64,000 nt of DNA from Pseudomonas sp. ADAK13 (GCF_012935715.1 NZ_CP052860.1:6448001-6512000); one strand, 5' to 3'; shown: positions 1 through 9,359, counted from the first letter of the stretch. Notes: generated by a model not told the origin, from the sequence alone. Translations and numbers: made by a program.

Positions 1-89
1 GTCGCGGCGAACCCCGGTTGCCCGATGCTATCGGTCACCCGCGCCATCTGTTCGAACCATTGCGCAGAAGAAAGCCGGTCGTTTTCCAC
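1..89 (-). CDS. Possible 5' end of a regulator, cut by window edge
   Basis: A reading frame on the minus strand starts at a GTG at 87-89 and stays open to the window edge, giving about 29 residues (VENDRLSSAQWFEQMA...). An in-frame TGA lies four codons upstream, so the GTG is the first possible start. Third codon positions are mostly G or C, as in the real genes nearby. The short amphipathic N-terminus is compatible with a helix-turn-helix regulator divergent from the monooxygenase cluster, but too little is present to name a family. No strong ribosome-binding site is visible. Confidence 0.4.
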   Translation of the reverse strand, partial: MENDRLSSAQWFEQMARVTDSIGQPGFAA

Positions 90-284
90 TTCAAAGACTC
101 ACTGAAAGAACTGCAAGGATGGTCACACACTCCTCCCCTCCTCGAAATCACCCGATAGGGTGAGCCTGCATTCGATATTTATGCTCACTTCCCAGCTTAA
201 TAATATTTTATTAAAAACCGCCCTCCCCCTAGCCTTGAAGCCATGCCCAAGCTGAATCCAACTGCATTACGCAAGGACAGACAC

Positions 285-1574
285 ATGACTCAAGCAATAA
301 CAAAAACAGACACGCTGGTGGTGGGAGCCGGTCAGGCTGGCGTCGCCATGAGCGAGCACCTGAGCAAGCAAGGCGTGCCGCACCTGGTGCTGGAGCGCAG
401 CCGTATCGCCGAGCGCTGGCGCACCGGCCGCTGGGATTCGCTGGTTGCCAACGGCCCCGCCTGGCACGACCGTTTTCCGGGCCTGGCCTTCGATAACGTC
501 GCCCCCGATGGCTTTGCGCCAAAAGAGCGGGTGGCGGATTACTTCGAAGCCTATGCACGCAAGTTCAATGCGCCGATTCGCACCGGCGTGGACGTGACGT
601 CCGTGGTGCGCAATGTCGGCCGCCCAGGCTTTACCATCCACACCAGCGAAGGCGTGATCGAAGCCAACCGTGTGGTGGCGGCGACCGGGCCGTTCCAGAA
701 GCCGGTGATTCCGGCGATTGCGCCTAAAGACACTGCGCTGCACCAGATCCACTCCGCTGACTACCGCAACCCCGCCCAACTGCCGGCCGGCGCCGTGCTG
801 GTGGTGGGTGCGGGCTCCTCCGGGGTACAGATTGCCGATGAACTGCAACGCTCCGGCCGCCAGGTGTACCTCTCGGTCGGCGCCCACGACCGCCCACCGC
901 GTGCCTATCGCAACCGCGATTTCTGCTGGTGGCTGGGGGTGCTGGGCGAGTGGGACCAGGCGGCGATGAAACCCGGTCGTGAGCACGTCACCATTGCGGT
1001 AAGCGGCGCCCACGGCGGCAAGACCATCGACTTCCGCGAGCTGGCCCAGCAAGGCATGACCCTGGTTGGCCTGACCCAATCCTTCAACGGCAGCGTTGCG
1101 AGCTTCCAGCCCAACCTGGTGGACAACCTGGCGCGCGGCGATGAGAACTACCTGGCCCTGCTGGATGCGGCGGATGCCTATATCGAACGCAACGGACTGG
1201 ACCTGCCGGTAGAGCCTGAAGCGCGCCGCGTGTTTCCCGATGCCGAGTGCATCAAGCACCCGATCCTTGAACTGGACCTGGCCAAGGCCGGTATCACTTC
1301 AATCATCTGGGCCACCGGTTTTGCCGTGGACTACAGCTGGCTGAAAGTCGATGCGTTTGACGCCTCCGGCAAGCCGCAGCACCAGCGCGGCGTGGCCAGC
1401 GAGTCGGGCATCTACTTCCTCGGTTTGCCATGGCAGTCGCGCCGGGGCTCGTCGTTTATCTGGGGCGTTTGGCATGACGCCAAGTACGTGGCCGACCATA
1501 TCGCCATCCAGCGCCAATACCTTGAGTACCGCGAACCCGCGCCGGTTGTTCACACCTCACCTGTCAGCGCCTGA
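285..1574 (+). CDS. Flavin-containing monooxygenase (FAD/NADPH)
   Basis: Predicted class B flavin monooxygenase that would oxygenate an organic substrate in the cytoplasm using FAD and NADPH. The N-terminus carries the FAD-binding Rossmann motif GAGQAG, and a second dinucleotide motif GAGSSG sits about one third along, as in YUC/TrkA-like monooxygenases. A near C-terminal ATGF motif is also typical. The start at 285 is preferred over the in-frame ATG at 243 because AAGGA lies about 7 bases upstream of it. It heads a run of same-strand genes (Rid, DUF1028, ArgE-like), so its product is probably processed by them. The substrate cannot be read from sequence. Confidence 0.85.
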   Translation: MTQAITKTDTLVVGAGQAGVAMSEHLSKQGVPHLVLERSRIAERWRTGRWDSLVANGPAWHDRFPGLAFDNVAPDGFAPKERVADYFEAYARKFNAPIRTGVDVTSVVRNVGRPGFTIHTSEGVIEANRVVAATGPFQKPVIPAIAPKDTALHQIHSADYRNPAQLPAGAVLVVGAGSSGVQIADELQRSGRQVYLSVGAHDRPPRAYRNRDFCWWLGVLGEWDQAAMKPGREHVTIAVSGAHGGKTIDFRELAQQGMTLVGLTQSFNGSVASFQPNLVDNLARGDENYLALLDAADAYIERNGLDLPVEPEARRVFPDAECIKHPILELDLAKAGITSIIWATGFAVDYSWLKVDAFDASGKPQHQRGVASESGIYFLGLPWQSRRGSSFIWGVWHDAKYVADHIAIQRQYLEYREPAPVVHTSPVSA

Positions 1575-1598
1575 TCACTTATTTCTGGAGTTTTTTTG

Positions 1599-2009
1599 AT
1601 GCCTACTCACACTCGTATCCGCATGTTCAACACCAAGGAAACCTACCCTAACCAGAGCCTGGACAACGACCTGTGCCAGGCCGTACGCGCCGGTAATACA
1701 GTGTATGTGCGCGGCCAGGTGGGCACCGATTTCGACGGCAACCTGGTAGGCCTCGGCGACCCACGCGCCCAGGCCGAGCAGGCCATGCGCAACGTCAAGC
1801 AATTGCTGGAAGAAGCCGGCAGCGACCTGAGCCACATCGTCAAGACCACCACCTACCTGATCGACCCGCGCTACCGCGAGCCGGTGTACCAGGAAGTCGG
1901 CAAGTGGCTCAAGGGTGTGTTCCCGATCTCCACCGGGCTGGTGGTGTCGGCTTTGGGCCAGCCACAATGGCTGATGGAAATCGATGTGATCGCCGTTATT
2001 CCCGAATAA
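1599..2009 (+). CDS. Rid (RidA/YjgF) family protein lacking the catalytic arginine
   Basis: Small Rid-family protein of 136 residues, probably trimeric and cytoplasmic. Canonical RidA hydrolyses reactive imines or enamines. The family is recognisable from the GQVG segment, the NVKQLLEEAG helix and the C-terminal EIDVIAVIPE strand. At the place where RidA has its substrate-binding Arg (PARS...), this protein reads PISTG, so the arginine appears to be absent and classical imine deaminase activity is doubtful. The ATG at 1599 follows CTGGAG at good spacing; the in-frame TTG just before it is unlikely. It lies 24 bases after the monooxygenase, which suggests it handles that enzyme's product, as RutC does in the Rut pathway. 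Confidence 0.85.
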   Translation: MPTHTRIRMFNTKETYPNQSLDNDLCQAVRAGNTVYVRGQVGTDFDGNLVGLGDPRAQAEQAMRNVKQLLEEAGSDLSHIVKTTTYLIDPRYREPVYQEVGKWLKGVFPISTGLVVSALGQPQWLMEIDVIAVIPE

Positions 2010-2019
2010 GGAGCTGCAC

Positions 2020-2697
2020 ATGACCTTTTCAATCGTCGCCCGTTGCGCGGACACCGGCCAGATGGGCATTGCCATCAGTTCATCGAGCATTGCCGTGGGC
2101 GCCCGTTGCCCATGGCTGCGGCCCGGCGTGGGTGCGGTCTCGACCCAGAACATCACCCTGCCGGCCCTGGGCCCGGACGTGCTCGATTTGCTGGAGCAAG
2201 GCCTTGCCCCCGCCGACGCTGTCGATAAAGCCCTGACCCGCAACGGCTACAGCCAATACCGGCAACTGACGGCGATTGATCACCTGGGCCGCACCGTGCA
2301 TTTCAGCGGCAGCGAAACCCTCGGCACCCATAACGCGGTGTCGGGCGAACAGTGCGTGGCCGCCGGCAATATGCTCGCCGACCGCGCGGTGATCGAGGCG
2401 ATGGTCAAGGCTTTCGAGCAAGGCGAAGGCCAATTGGCAGACCGACTGCTGGCCGCGATGCACGCGGCCATCGACGCCGGCGGTGAAGCCGGGCCGGTGC
2501 ACTCGGCAGCGTTGGTGGTGGTGGGCGAGCTGACCTGGCCGATCATCAACCTGCGGGTAGACTGGGCCGATGAGCAGCCGATCGCCGAGCTGCAAAAGCT
2601 CTGGGACGCGTATCGCCCGCAAGTGCAGGACTACATCGACCGCGCCCTCGCCCCCGACCGTTCCCCGGGCTACGGCGTGGCCGGAGACGACCGATGA
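2020..2697 (+). CDS. DUF1028 family protein (Ntn-hydrolase-like)
   Basis: 225-residue DUF1028 protein. The N-terminus MTFSIVARCADTGQMGIAIS, the following SSSIAVGARCPW segment and the TQNITLP motif are characteristic. The family resembles Ntn-hydrolases, and members often sit next to Rid proteins and amidohydrolases, but no reaction is firmly established that I can name. It starts 10 bases after the Rid gene behind AAGGAG, and its stop overlaps the start of the ArgE-like gene by four bases, so the three are very likely co-transcribed and translationally coupled. A hydrolytic step in the same pathway is the reasonable inference. Confidence 0.8.
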   Translation: MTFSIVARCADTGQMGIAISSSSIAVGARCPWLRPGVGAVSTQNITLPALGPDVLDLLEQGLAPADAVDKALTRNGYSQYRQLTAIDHLGRTVHFSGSETLGTHNAVSGEQCVAAGNMLADRAVIEAMVKAFEQGEGQLADRLLAAMHAAIDAGGEAGPVHSAALVVVGELTWPIINLRVDWADEQPIAELQKLWDAYRPQVQDYIDRALAPDRSPGYGVAGDDR

Positions 2698-3839
2698 GCA
2701 CCAGCCGCGAACTGCTGCAGACGCTGGTGGGGTTCGATACCACCAGCCGCGAATCCAACCTGATGTTGATCGAGTTTGTGCGCGACTACCTGGCGGGCTT
2801 CGATGTCGCCAGCGAGTTGGTCTACAACGAAGAACGCAGCAAGGCCAATCTGTTCGCCACCCTCGGCCCGGCGAATGTGCCCGGGATTGTGCTGTCGGGG
2901 CACACCGATGTGGTGCCGGTGGATGGCCAGCCGTGGACGTTGCCGCCGTTTGAGTTGACCGAGCGCGACGGCAAGCTGTTTGGCCGGGGCACAGCGGACA
3001 TGAAGGGGTACATCGCCTGTGTGCTGGCGCTGGTGCCGGCACTGGTCGAGGCCAACTTGCGCATGCCGGTGCATATCGCCCTGTCTTACGATGAGGAAGT
3101 CGGCTGCCTCGGGGTGCGTTCGTTGCTCAAGGTGCTGGAGCAATGGCCGGTGAAACCGCTGCTGTGCATTATCGGCGAGCCCACCGAGCTGAAACCGGTG
3201 CTCGGTCACAAGGGCAAGCTGGCGATGCGCTGTGATGTGCATGGCGAGGCCTGCCACTCGGCCTATGCGCCTTCCGGGGTGAATGCGATCGAGTATGCGG
3301 CCGAGCTGATTGGTGAGCTGGGCCGGATTGGCCAGCGCCTCAAGGCCCATCAGGACGAGCGCTTCGACCCGCCGTTCAGCACCGTGCAAACCGGGGTGAT
3401 TTCCGGCGGCAAGGCGTTGAATATCGTGCCGGCTGATTGCCGCTTCGACTTTGAAGTGCGCGCCCTGCCCTCGATGGACCCGGGCGAAGTGGCTGAGGAG
3501 CTGCAAGCCTATGCGATGCAGCAGGTGTTACCGCGGATGCAGGCGGTGAGCCGGCAGAGTTCGATTCGCTTCAGTGAGTTGTCGGCGTATCCGGGGCTGG
3601 CCACCGATCAGCGCAGCCAGGCGGCGGAGCTGATTGCGGCGTTTTCCGGCTCGCGGGCATTTGGCACCGTGGCGTTTGGGACTGAGGGTGGGCTGTTTGA
3701 TGCGGCGGGCATTCCGACCGTGGTGTGCGGGCCTGGGAGCATGGACCAGGGGCATAAGCCGGATGAGTTTGTGAGCGTTGAACAACTGAAGGGTTGCGAC
3801 GATATGCTGCAGCGGATGTTGCTCTCGATCCGTACCTGA
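2694..3839 (+). CDS. argE: ArgE-like M20 deacylase (acetylornithine deacetylase family)
   Basis: 381-residue M20 metallopeptidase/deacylase. Metal-site motifs are visible: SGHTDVVPVDG (His and Asp), the bridging Asp in GTADMKG, the catalytic Glu pair in YDEEVG, and GEPTELKP further on. Closest in appearance to acetylornithine deacetylase, which removes acetyl from N-acetylornithine. However, Pseudomonas normally uses ArgJ for that step, and this gene sits in a Rid/DUF1028/monooxygenase operon, so it may deacylate a pathway intermediate instead. The ATG overlaps the DUF1028 stop (ATGA). The symbol reflects family resemblance, not proven role. Confidence 0.8.
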   Translation: MSTSRELLQTLVGFDTTSRESNLMLIEFVRDYLAGFDVASELVYNEERSKANLFATLGPANVPGIVLSGHTDVVPVDGQPWTLPPFELTERDGKLFGRGTADMKGYIACVLALVPALVEANLRMPVHIALSYDEEVGCLGVRSLLKVLEQWPVKPLLCIIGEPTELKPVLGHKGKLAMRCDVHGEACHSAYAPSGVNAIEYAAELIGELGRIGQRLKAHQDERFDPPFSTVQTGVISGGKALNIVPADCRFDFEVRALPSMDPGEVAEELQAYAMQQVLPRMQAVSRQSSIRFSELSAYPGLATDQRSQAAELIAAFSGSRAFGTVAFGTEGGLFDAAGIPTVVCGPGSMDQGHKPDEFVSVEQLKGCDDMLQRMLLSIRT

Positions 3840-3862
3840 TTCCCCAAACAACTCAAATCAAC

Positions 3863-3954
3863 TGTGGGAGCCGGGCTTGCCCGCGATGGCGGTGTATCAG
3901 CCAGCAGATTTGCAAACTGATCCACCGCCATCGCGGGCAAGCCCGGCTCCCACA
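3863..3954. repeat. REPIN-type inverted repeat pair
   Basis: Two REP-like arms in inverted orientation (TGTGGGAGCCGGGCTTGCCC... and ...GGGCAAGCCCGGCTCCCACA) separated by a short linker, between the convergent ArgE-like and LysR genes. The same GTGGGAGC...GCTCCCAC architecture recurs at several other intergenic sites in this window. Confidence 0.85.
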
Positions 3955-3969
3955 TTTTTGGTTTTGTGT

Positions 3970-4881
3970 CTAACCCAGTAACCGCGCCAGCTCTTCGCGG
4001 CAGTAGTCCACAAACAACTGCACCGGCTTGGTCAACGGTGCCCGCCGCAACCACACCGCCGACAGCCCCGACCCCGTCACCGTCTCCGCCAACGGCACAC
4101 ACACCACCTTCTGCCCGTCATAGGTGTATTCGGTAAACGGCTTGGTCACCAGAATCGAAAACCCGAACCCCCTGCCCACCATGCCGCGCACCATCTCAAT
4201 CGACGGCGAGCTGAATACAATATTCGGCGTCAACCCGCGCTCTTCAAAGATGCTCACGAAGTACGTCCGGCTCGGCAGCACGTCCAGCAAAATCATCGGC
4301 TCCAGCACCAGGTCCGCCAACGACACCTTGGCCTGCTGCGCAAAGCGGTGATCCGCCGGCAACAACGCATACGGCTGCTGCGGCGGCATCAACGGCGTGG
4401 TCTCGATGGTGCCACCCAAGTCATGCTCGAACAGCATCGCCACATCGATACTGCCCGCGGTCAGCGCCTGTACCAGCTCCTGCTGCTCGCCGTCGCGAAT
4501 ACGGATTTCCACCCCTGGCCACAGCGCCTTGAAGCCGGCAATCAAACGCGGCAAATACAGCGGCGCCACGGTTTCAAAGCAGCCGATGTCGATCTGCCCG
4601 GCCACCACGTCGTTGTCGGCGAGGGCGTTCTGCTCAAATTCATGGGCCACCCGCAGCAGCTCCAGGGCCTTGCGATAAAACCGTGCACCACTGGGGGTCA
4701 GCGACACCCCTTGCGCGTGATGCCGGATAAACAGCTGCACGCCAAAGCTGTCTTCCAGTTGCTTGATGGCCGTCGACACCGACGGTTGCGCGATATAGAG
4801 CTTGCGCGAGGCCTCTGCCACGCTGCCGCACTCGGCGGTGGTTACAAAATATCTGAGCTGACGCAGGTTATAGGCAGCCAT
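3970..4881 (-). CDS. LysR-family transcriptional regulator
   Basis: 303-residue LysR regulator with an N-terminal winged helix-turn-helix (LRQLRYFVTTAECGSVAEAS...AQPSVSTAIKQLE) and a C-terminal co-inducer domain (QIDIGCFETVAPLYLP...). The start at 4881 follows a clear GGAGGT, so the longer reading frame beginning 33 bases upstream is rejected. It is divergent from the NCS1 permease and convergent with the monooxygenase-Rid-DUF1028-ArgE cluster, and is the obvious candidate regulator of both. The inducer is unknown. Confidence 0.9.
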   Translation of the reverse strand: MAAYNLRQLRYFVTTAECGSVAEASRKLYIAQPSVSTAIKQLEDSFGVQLFIRHHAQGVSLTPSGARFYRKALELLRVAHEFEQNALADNDVVAGQIDIGCFETVAPLYLPRLIAGFKALWPGVEIRIRDGEQQELVQALTAGSIDVAMLFEHDLGGTIETTPLMPPQQPYALLPADHRFAQQAKVSLADLVLEPMILLDVLPSRTYFVSIFEERGLTPNIVFSSPSIEMVRGMVGRGFGFSILVTKPFTEYTYDGQKVVCVPLAETVTGSGLSAVWLRRAPLTKPVQLFVDYCREELARLLG

Positions 4882-5132
4882 CGGGACCTCCATAAACGTG
4901 GGATTTCGCCCCAAACAAGTGCGTGAAAATCGGCTTTTTCACACTGATTCAAGTACATGCAACATACCGGAGCAAAAAATCACGCGAGATACTTTTTTTA
5001 AGGTCTATAGCAACAAACTTACTAATTTACCTCCCCGTGGCCATTGCACATGATCACTCCAACAACAAAAGCGACGCACACGCGCCGCCCAGCGAAGTAC
5101 GTCAACGTACTCACCTTGCCTTGGAGCTCGTC

Positions 5133-6548
5133 ATGGTTACCACTGCAACATCCTCCGCCCCGCTTATCGAAAAACACACGATTGGATACGTGCCCCCGGA
5201 AGATCGCCACGGAAAGGTAAGAGACCTGTTCACCCTGTGGTTCGGCGGCAACATCGCGCCGCTGCCCATCGTCACTGGCGCCCTGGCGGTGCAACTGTTC
5301 GGCCTGAACCTGGTGTGGGGCATCATCGCGATCCTCGTCGGCCACCTCGTCGGCGGCGTGCTGATGGCGCTGCACTCAGCCCAGGGCCCGCAAATGGGCA
5401 TCCCGCAAATGATCCAGAGCCGCGCCCAGTTCGGCTCCCTCGGTGCGCTGCTGGTGGTGGTGATCGCCGGCGTGATGTACATCGGCTTCTTCGCCTCCAA
5501 CATCGTGCTGGCGGGCAAATCCCTGCACGGCGTGGTGGACGTGATCCCGGTGCCGGTGGGCATCGTCATCGGCGCCATTGGCTCGGGCATCATCGGCATC
5601 ATCGGCTACCGCTTCATCCACGTGCTCAACCGCATTGGCACCTGGGTGCTGGGCGCGGGCATCGTGCTGGGTTTCGGCTACATCTTCACCCACGTGCAAA
5701 CGGCCGACTTCCTGACGCGCGGTAACTTCAACATCTCCGGCTGGCTGGCCACCGTGTCGCTGGCGGCGCTGTGGCAAATCGCGTTTGCGCCGTACGTCTC
5801 GGACTATTCCCGCTACCTGCCGGCGGACGTGCCGGTGGCGTCGACGTTCTGGACTACTTACCTGGGCACCGTGCTGGGTTCCAGCCTGTCGTTCATCTTT
5901 GGTGCCGTGGCGGTACTGGCAACGCCCGTGGGCATGGACACCATGGACGCGGTCAAACTCGCGACCGGCTCCATTGGCCCGCTGATGCTGTTGCTGTTCC
6001 TGCTCAGCGTGATCAGCCACAACGCACTCAACCTGTACGGCGCGGTGCTGTCGCTGATCACCCTGGTACAAACCTTCGCCTACCGCTGGATCCCCACCGC
6101 CAAGGCGCGTGCCGTGATCTCGGTGCTGGTATTGGCGGCGTGCTCGATTGCAGCGGTGTTTGCCTCGAAAGACTTCATCGGGCACTTCGTGGACATGGTG
6201 CTGGTGCTGCTGGTGGTGCTGGTGCCGTGGACGGCGATCAACCTGATCGACTTCTATGCGATCCATAAGGGCAAGTACGACATCGGTTCGATCTTTCGGG
6301 TGGATGGCGGGATTTACGGCCGGTACAACCCCCAGGCGCTGGTGGCGTATGCGGTGGGGATTGTGGTGCAGATTCCGTTTATGAATACGCCGCTGTATGT
6401 CGGGCCGATTTCGGCACACATCAACGGGGCGGATTTGTCCTGGCTCGTGGGGTTGGTGGTGACGTCACCGTTGTATTTCTGGTTGGCGAGTCGGGACAGT
6501 GCGTATAAGCGTCGGTTGGAGGGGGGGAAGTTGGTGGGTGGGGTTTGA
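5133..6548 (+). CDS. NCS1-family permease (cytosine/purine/hydantoin type)
   Basis: 471-residue inner-membrane NCS1 transporter with about 12 hydrophobic segments. Family features include the N-terminal IGYVPPEDRHGK...LFTLWFGGNIAPL stretch and the repeated glycine-rich membrane helices. NCS1 members import nucleobases, hydantoins, allantoin or related N-heterocycles by cation symport. The reading frame is open back to 4923, but the start at 5133 is chosen because GGAG precedes it and the MVTTATSSAPLIEKHTIGYVP N-terminus matches family length. It is divergent from the LysR gene. Together with the upstream gene cluster it points to import and degradation of a nitrogen heterocycle or similar compound. 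Confidence 0.88.
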   Translation: MVTTATSSAPLIEKHTIGYVPPEDRHGKVRDLFTLWFGGNIAPLPIVTGALAVQLFGLNLVWGIIAILVGHLVGGVLMALHSAQGPQMGIPQMIQSRAQFGSLGALLVVVIAGVMYIGFFASNIVLAGKSLHGVVDVIPVPVGIVIGAIGSGIIGIIGYRFIHVLNRIGTWVLGAGIVLGFGYIFTHVQTADFLTRGNFNISGWLATVSLAALWQIAFAPYVSDYSRYLPADVPVASTFWTTYLGTVLGSSLSFIFGAVAVLATPVGMDTMDAVKLATGSIGPLMLLLFLLSVISHNALNLYGAVLSLITLVQTFAYRWIPTAKARAVISVLVLAACSIAAVFASKDFIGHFVDMVLVLLVVLVPWTAINLIDFYAIHKGKYDIGSIFRVDGGIYGRYNPQALVAYAVGIVVQIPFMNTPLYVGPISAHINGADLSWLVGLVVTSPLYFWLASRDSAYKRRLEGGKLVGGV

Positions 6549-6573
6549 GCACCGAGCTCCTCTTATTACACAT

Positions 6574-6603
6574 AAAGCCCAGCACTCAGCTGGGCCTTTT
6601 TTT
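6574..6603 (+). terminator. Rho-independent terminator after the NCS1 permease
   Basis: Seven-base stem GCCCAGC/GCTGGGC (6577-6583 and 6589-6595) with an ACTCA loop, followed by a T tract. It marks the end of typical high-GC chromosome before the AT-rich insert. Confidence 0.9.
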
Positions 6604-6927
6604 GTACCTAGCCAAGCAAGGCAGGCGCAGACAAAGAGATTCGCATCTGCTCCTAGCTCCGTTTTTTTGATTTAAGAGTTATTAAATTCGCCGCTGGTGC
6701 AAATCAGTACGACGCTACCAAAACCGCTCGTTCATCCCTCGCTCCCAGCACAATAGCGACGTCCACTAGAAAAACTGAAGAGGGGTTTTCATAGCGACGC
6801 CATATGATGGCATACTGCCGCATTCAAGACGTTGTTGGAAGCAGTACCATCAACAGAAAGTTCAACCTAGGATTTCTAGAAGCCTCACATAAAAATTATA
6901 TAACCTGATTCAGCAAGGACATTAGAA
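6604..6927. other. Intergenic, start of AT-rich island
   Basis: 324 bases without a convincing gene. Composition becomes AT-rich toward the right end. No tRNA, attachment-site repeat, integrase or reverse-transcriptase remnant is visible. A TTATAT-like -10 just before 6905 could belong to the ATPase promoter, but the -35 is unclear. Confidence 0.6.
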
Positions 6928-8407
6928 TTGAGACTGACAAGCATACGGATATCGGATAAAAAAATCACATTACGCAATAGTTCACCAAATCTTTTTGATA
7001 TTGACTCTATTTCATTATTAATAGGCAAAAATGGCTCAGGAAAAACATTAGCCCTTCAGAGCATCATTAAGGCCTTCAATGCCAAAGACAAAGACCTACT
7101 GAGCAACTCCTGCGAACTATCGTTCGATTACCGAAAATCATACAACAAAGATGACACTAATAAATGGGGAGTAATTTACTACACCCCTGCCCAAAACCGC
7201 CCAATACGAAATAATTCAATCAGTTTTTTGGACGCCTCAAAAAGAAAAATAGAAAACCTATTCCACCTAGATCGTTACAGCGACGTTCTCGGCGCATTTG
7301 ATTTAAAACTAGAACTTGTCGCAACTATAAAATCCGAACACAAAAAAAATAGGTGACCTATTAGCAGAGTCACTCATTAAAAACAAAAATTTTCGCTCCA
7401 AAACAATACAAGAAAAATTTGACTTTACCAAAGCAAGCCAACTAAAAACAAAGCTTGAATCGACTTCGGACTTCGAAATCCCCCAAGAAGAATTTGAAAA
7501 ACTCTCTCAATCCTATACGAATTTACTGTCATCACTTTCCGAACTAATCCTAGATACGATCATACATTCAACCTCTGAAGCCAGGACTTTTTCATGCCTA
7601 GCAACGGCCACACACATCATTGAAAAAGAAAAACTTGGAATCACACATCTAATTGAATTCATCCGAACATACCTGAAGATTGACTTATTCCCACCTCTAA
7701 AGTTACGCCGCACCGACCTAGCCTCGCACGTTCGTTTAGCTGACGACGTTGAAATTCGTCTACACAATTTCAAAAAAGCCCCCACACTAGGCAGTAGAGT
7801 TTCTTACTCCTACTACTTAACCACTAAAGGCAAAAGGAATGAAATAGAAAACTCCCCCATATTTACTTTGTGCAAGATTGACTTTCCGGCGATTAGCTCT
7901 GGTCAATGGGCAATCATGAAGCAAACCATAGCAATTTACGAATCGCTATTTGATTTAGCAAAAAAGAAAAAAAACCCGAATATATTACTACTAATTGATG
8001 AGGGTGATGCATTCCTTCATCTTGAATGGCAACGTCGCTATATCATGCAGATTAACGACTTTTTATATCGATGCAAAAAAGATCTAGATATTAAAAATCT
8101 GCAGCTTATTCTTGCAACGCACTCTCCCCTTTTAGCGACCGATATACCACGGGATTTCGTTTGTACTCTAGATAGCCCAGACCCTCAGCCCTCCTTTGCC
8201 GCACCGCTGCAGCTCATTCTAAACAAATCATTTAATTCACGTTCAATCGGTGAGTTTGCAACGCGTGAAATAAATAGGACTCTACATCGCATAAAAAGCG
8301 GAAAACTGGAAAACAAAGATCTTTACATCATTGAAATGATTGACGATCCAGTCATAAAAAGAGAAATCTTATACCTCTTAAAAGAGGCCAAAGAAAATGC
8401 TAATTAA
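6928..8407 (+). pseudogene. ATPase of a Septu-like (PtuA-like) pair, frame broken at an A8 run
   Basis: ABC/AAA-type ATPase of about 490 residues if the frame is restored. A TTG start at 6928 follows AAGGA at good spacing. Walker A is GKNGSGKT (residues 33-40). After the frame change the same protein continues with an ISSGQ signature-like motif, Walker B and catalytic acid in LLLIDEGDAF, and an H-loop-like ATHSP. The first frame ends at TGA 7354-7356 just after eight A at 7342-7349; the +1 frame is open from there through 8407. Removal of one A restores the gene. This may be a true mutation, a sequencing error, or transcriptional slippage. AT-rich base use marks it as transferred. Its partner HNH gene overlaps its 3' end. 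Confidence 0.75.
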
Positions 8408-9359
8408 TATCTCAAACAGCTGGGCGGGCGCACGCGCTCAACACAACAACTTTCTTATAAATGAAATACAAGCAGCATTAGCTTCACCAAGTAAAGACCC
8501 AGTAATGGTCAAGACAAAAAAGTTTCTACGCTGGATTGAACCTCACCTCATTTCAACCAAACCACAAAATTTAATTCATGCCATCAATAAATTTAACAAA
8601 ATTCGCATGCAAATGACAAATGCCGAATTCACCACATTCAAAACACAACTAAAAGCAGTATTTAAATATGATAACTTCATCAAACGAAAAAAAATCAAGT
8701 GGGATGCATACAAGCTCTGCGAAGCATTTCCTTTTAAGGTATGTCCTTATTGTCACTATACCCACATATTTACTGTCATAGAAGAAAAGGGCATTCGTCC
8801 AACCATCGACCACTACTACTTAAAAGATGAATACCCGTTTCTAGCCTTGGCTCTAAACAACCTAATACCAAGCTGTGCTACTTGCAACTCTAACCTTAAG
8901 GGGGTTATAAACTTTTGCAAAACACCACACCTAAACCCTCTTATTGATCCAGAGTCCATTAATTTTCACTGCACTAAACCCGGCTCTACAATTCTGGACA
9001 TTGTGAGCAACTTTGAAAACTTAAAGCATGAGCTCACAATTGAATTGAGACTGGCCACATGCCAAAAAACTAAAAACTCAGCAACGACTTTCAAGCTCAA
9101 CGCTCGCTACCAAAACCTTGTACATTACGGAATTAATTTTATAGGCGCCAAGACTTCTATTGAGAATTCTTCTGGGCTTTCAAGCTTTTTTTCAGTAGGC
9201 CCTCAGCTACCAGGCAAAGCGGTAAACTTTGATGCCCCACCAGAAGAGATTCAGAAACGACAACTTCAATTTGATAGAGAAGAATACAAAAACATAATAC
9301 ATGGAAAAATGCTTGCCGACCTATACGATCAATTTGATCGAAAGTCGATCTTCTTCTAA
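8397..9359 (+). CDS. HNH endonuclease, PtuB-like partner of the ATPase
   Basis: 320-residue HNH nuclease. The core is visible: CPYC (residues 116-119), IDHYYLK with the catalytic DH pair (138-139), NNLIPSC and CATCNSNLKG (about 154-169), so a zinc-stabilised HNH fold with two CxxC knuckles. The first 100 residues are helical and unassigned. The ATG overlaps the ATPase reading frame by 11 bases, which implies coupled expression. ATPase plus HNH nuclease is the composition of Septu (PtuA/PtuB) phage defence; retron effector pairs also look like this, but no reverse transcriptase or msr-msd is seen. Base composition is AT-rich, unlike the flanks. Confidence 0.75.
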   Translation: MLINISNSWAGARAQHNNFLINEIQAALASPSKDPVMVKTKKFLRWIEPHLISTKPQNLIHAINKFNKIRMQMTNAEFTTFKTQLKAVFKYDNFIKRKKIKWDAYKLCEAFPFKVCPYCHYTHIFTVIEEKGIRPTIDHYYLKDEYPFLALALNNLIPSCATCNSNLKGVINFCKTPHLNPLIDPESINFHCTKPGSTILDIVSNFENLKHELTIELRLATCQKTKNSATTFKLNARYQNLVHYGINFIGAKTSIENSSGLSSFFSVGPQLPGKAVNFDAPPEEIQKRQLQFDREEYKNIIHGKMLADLYDQFDRKSIFF

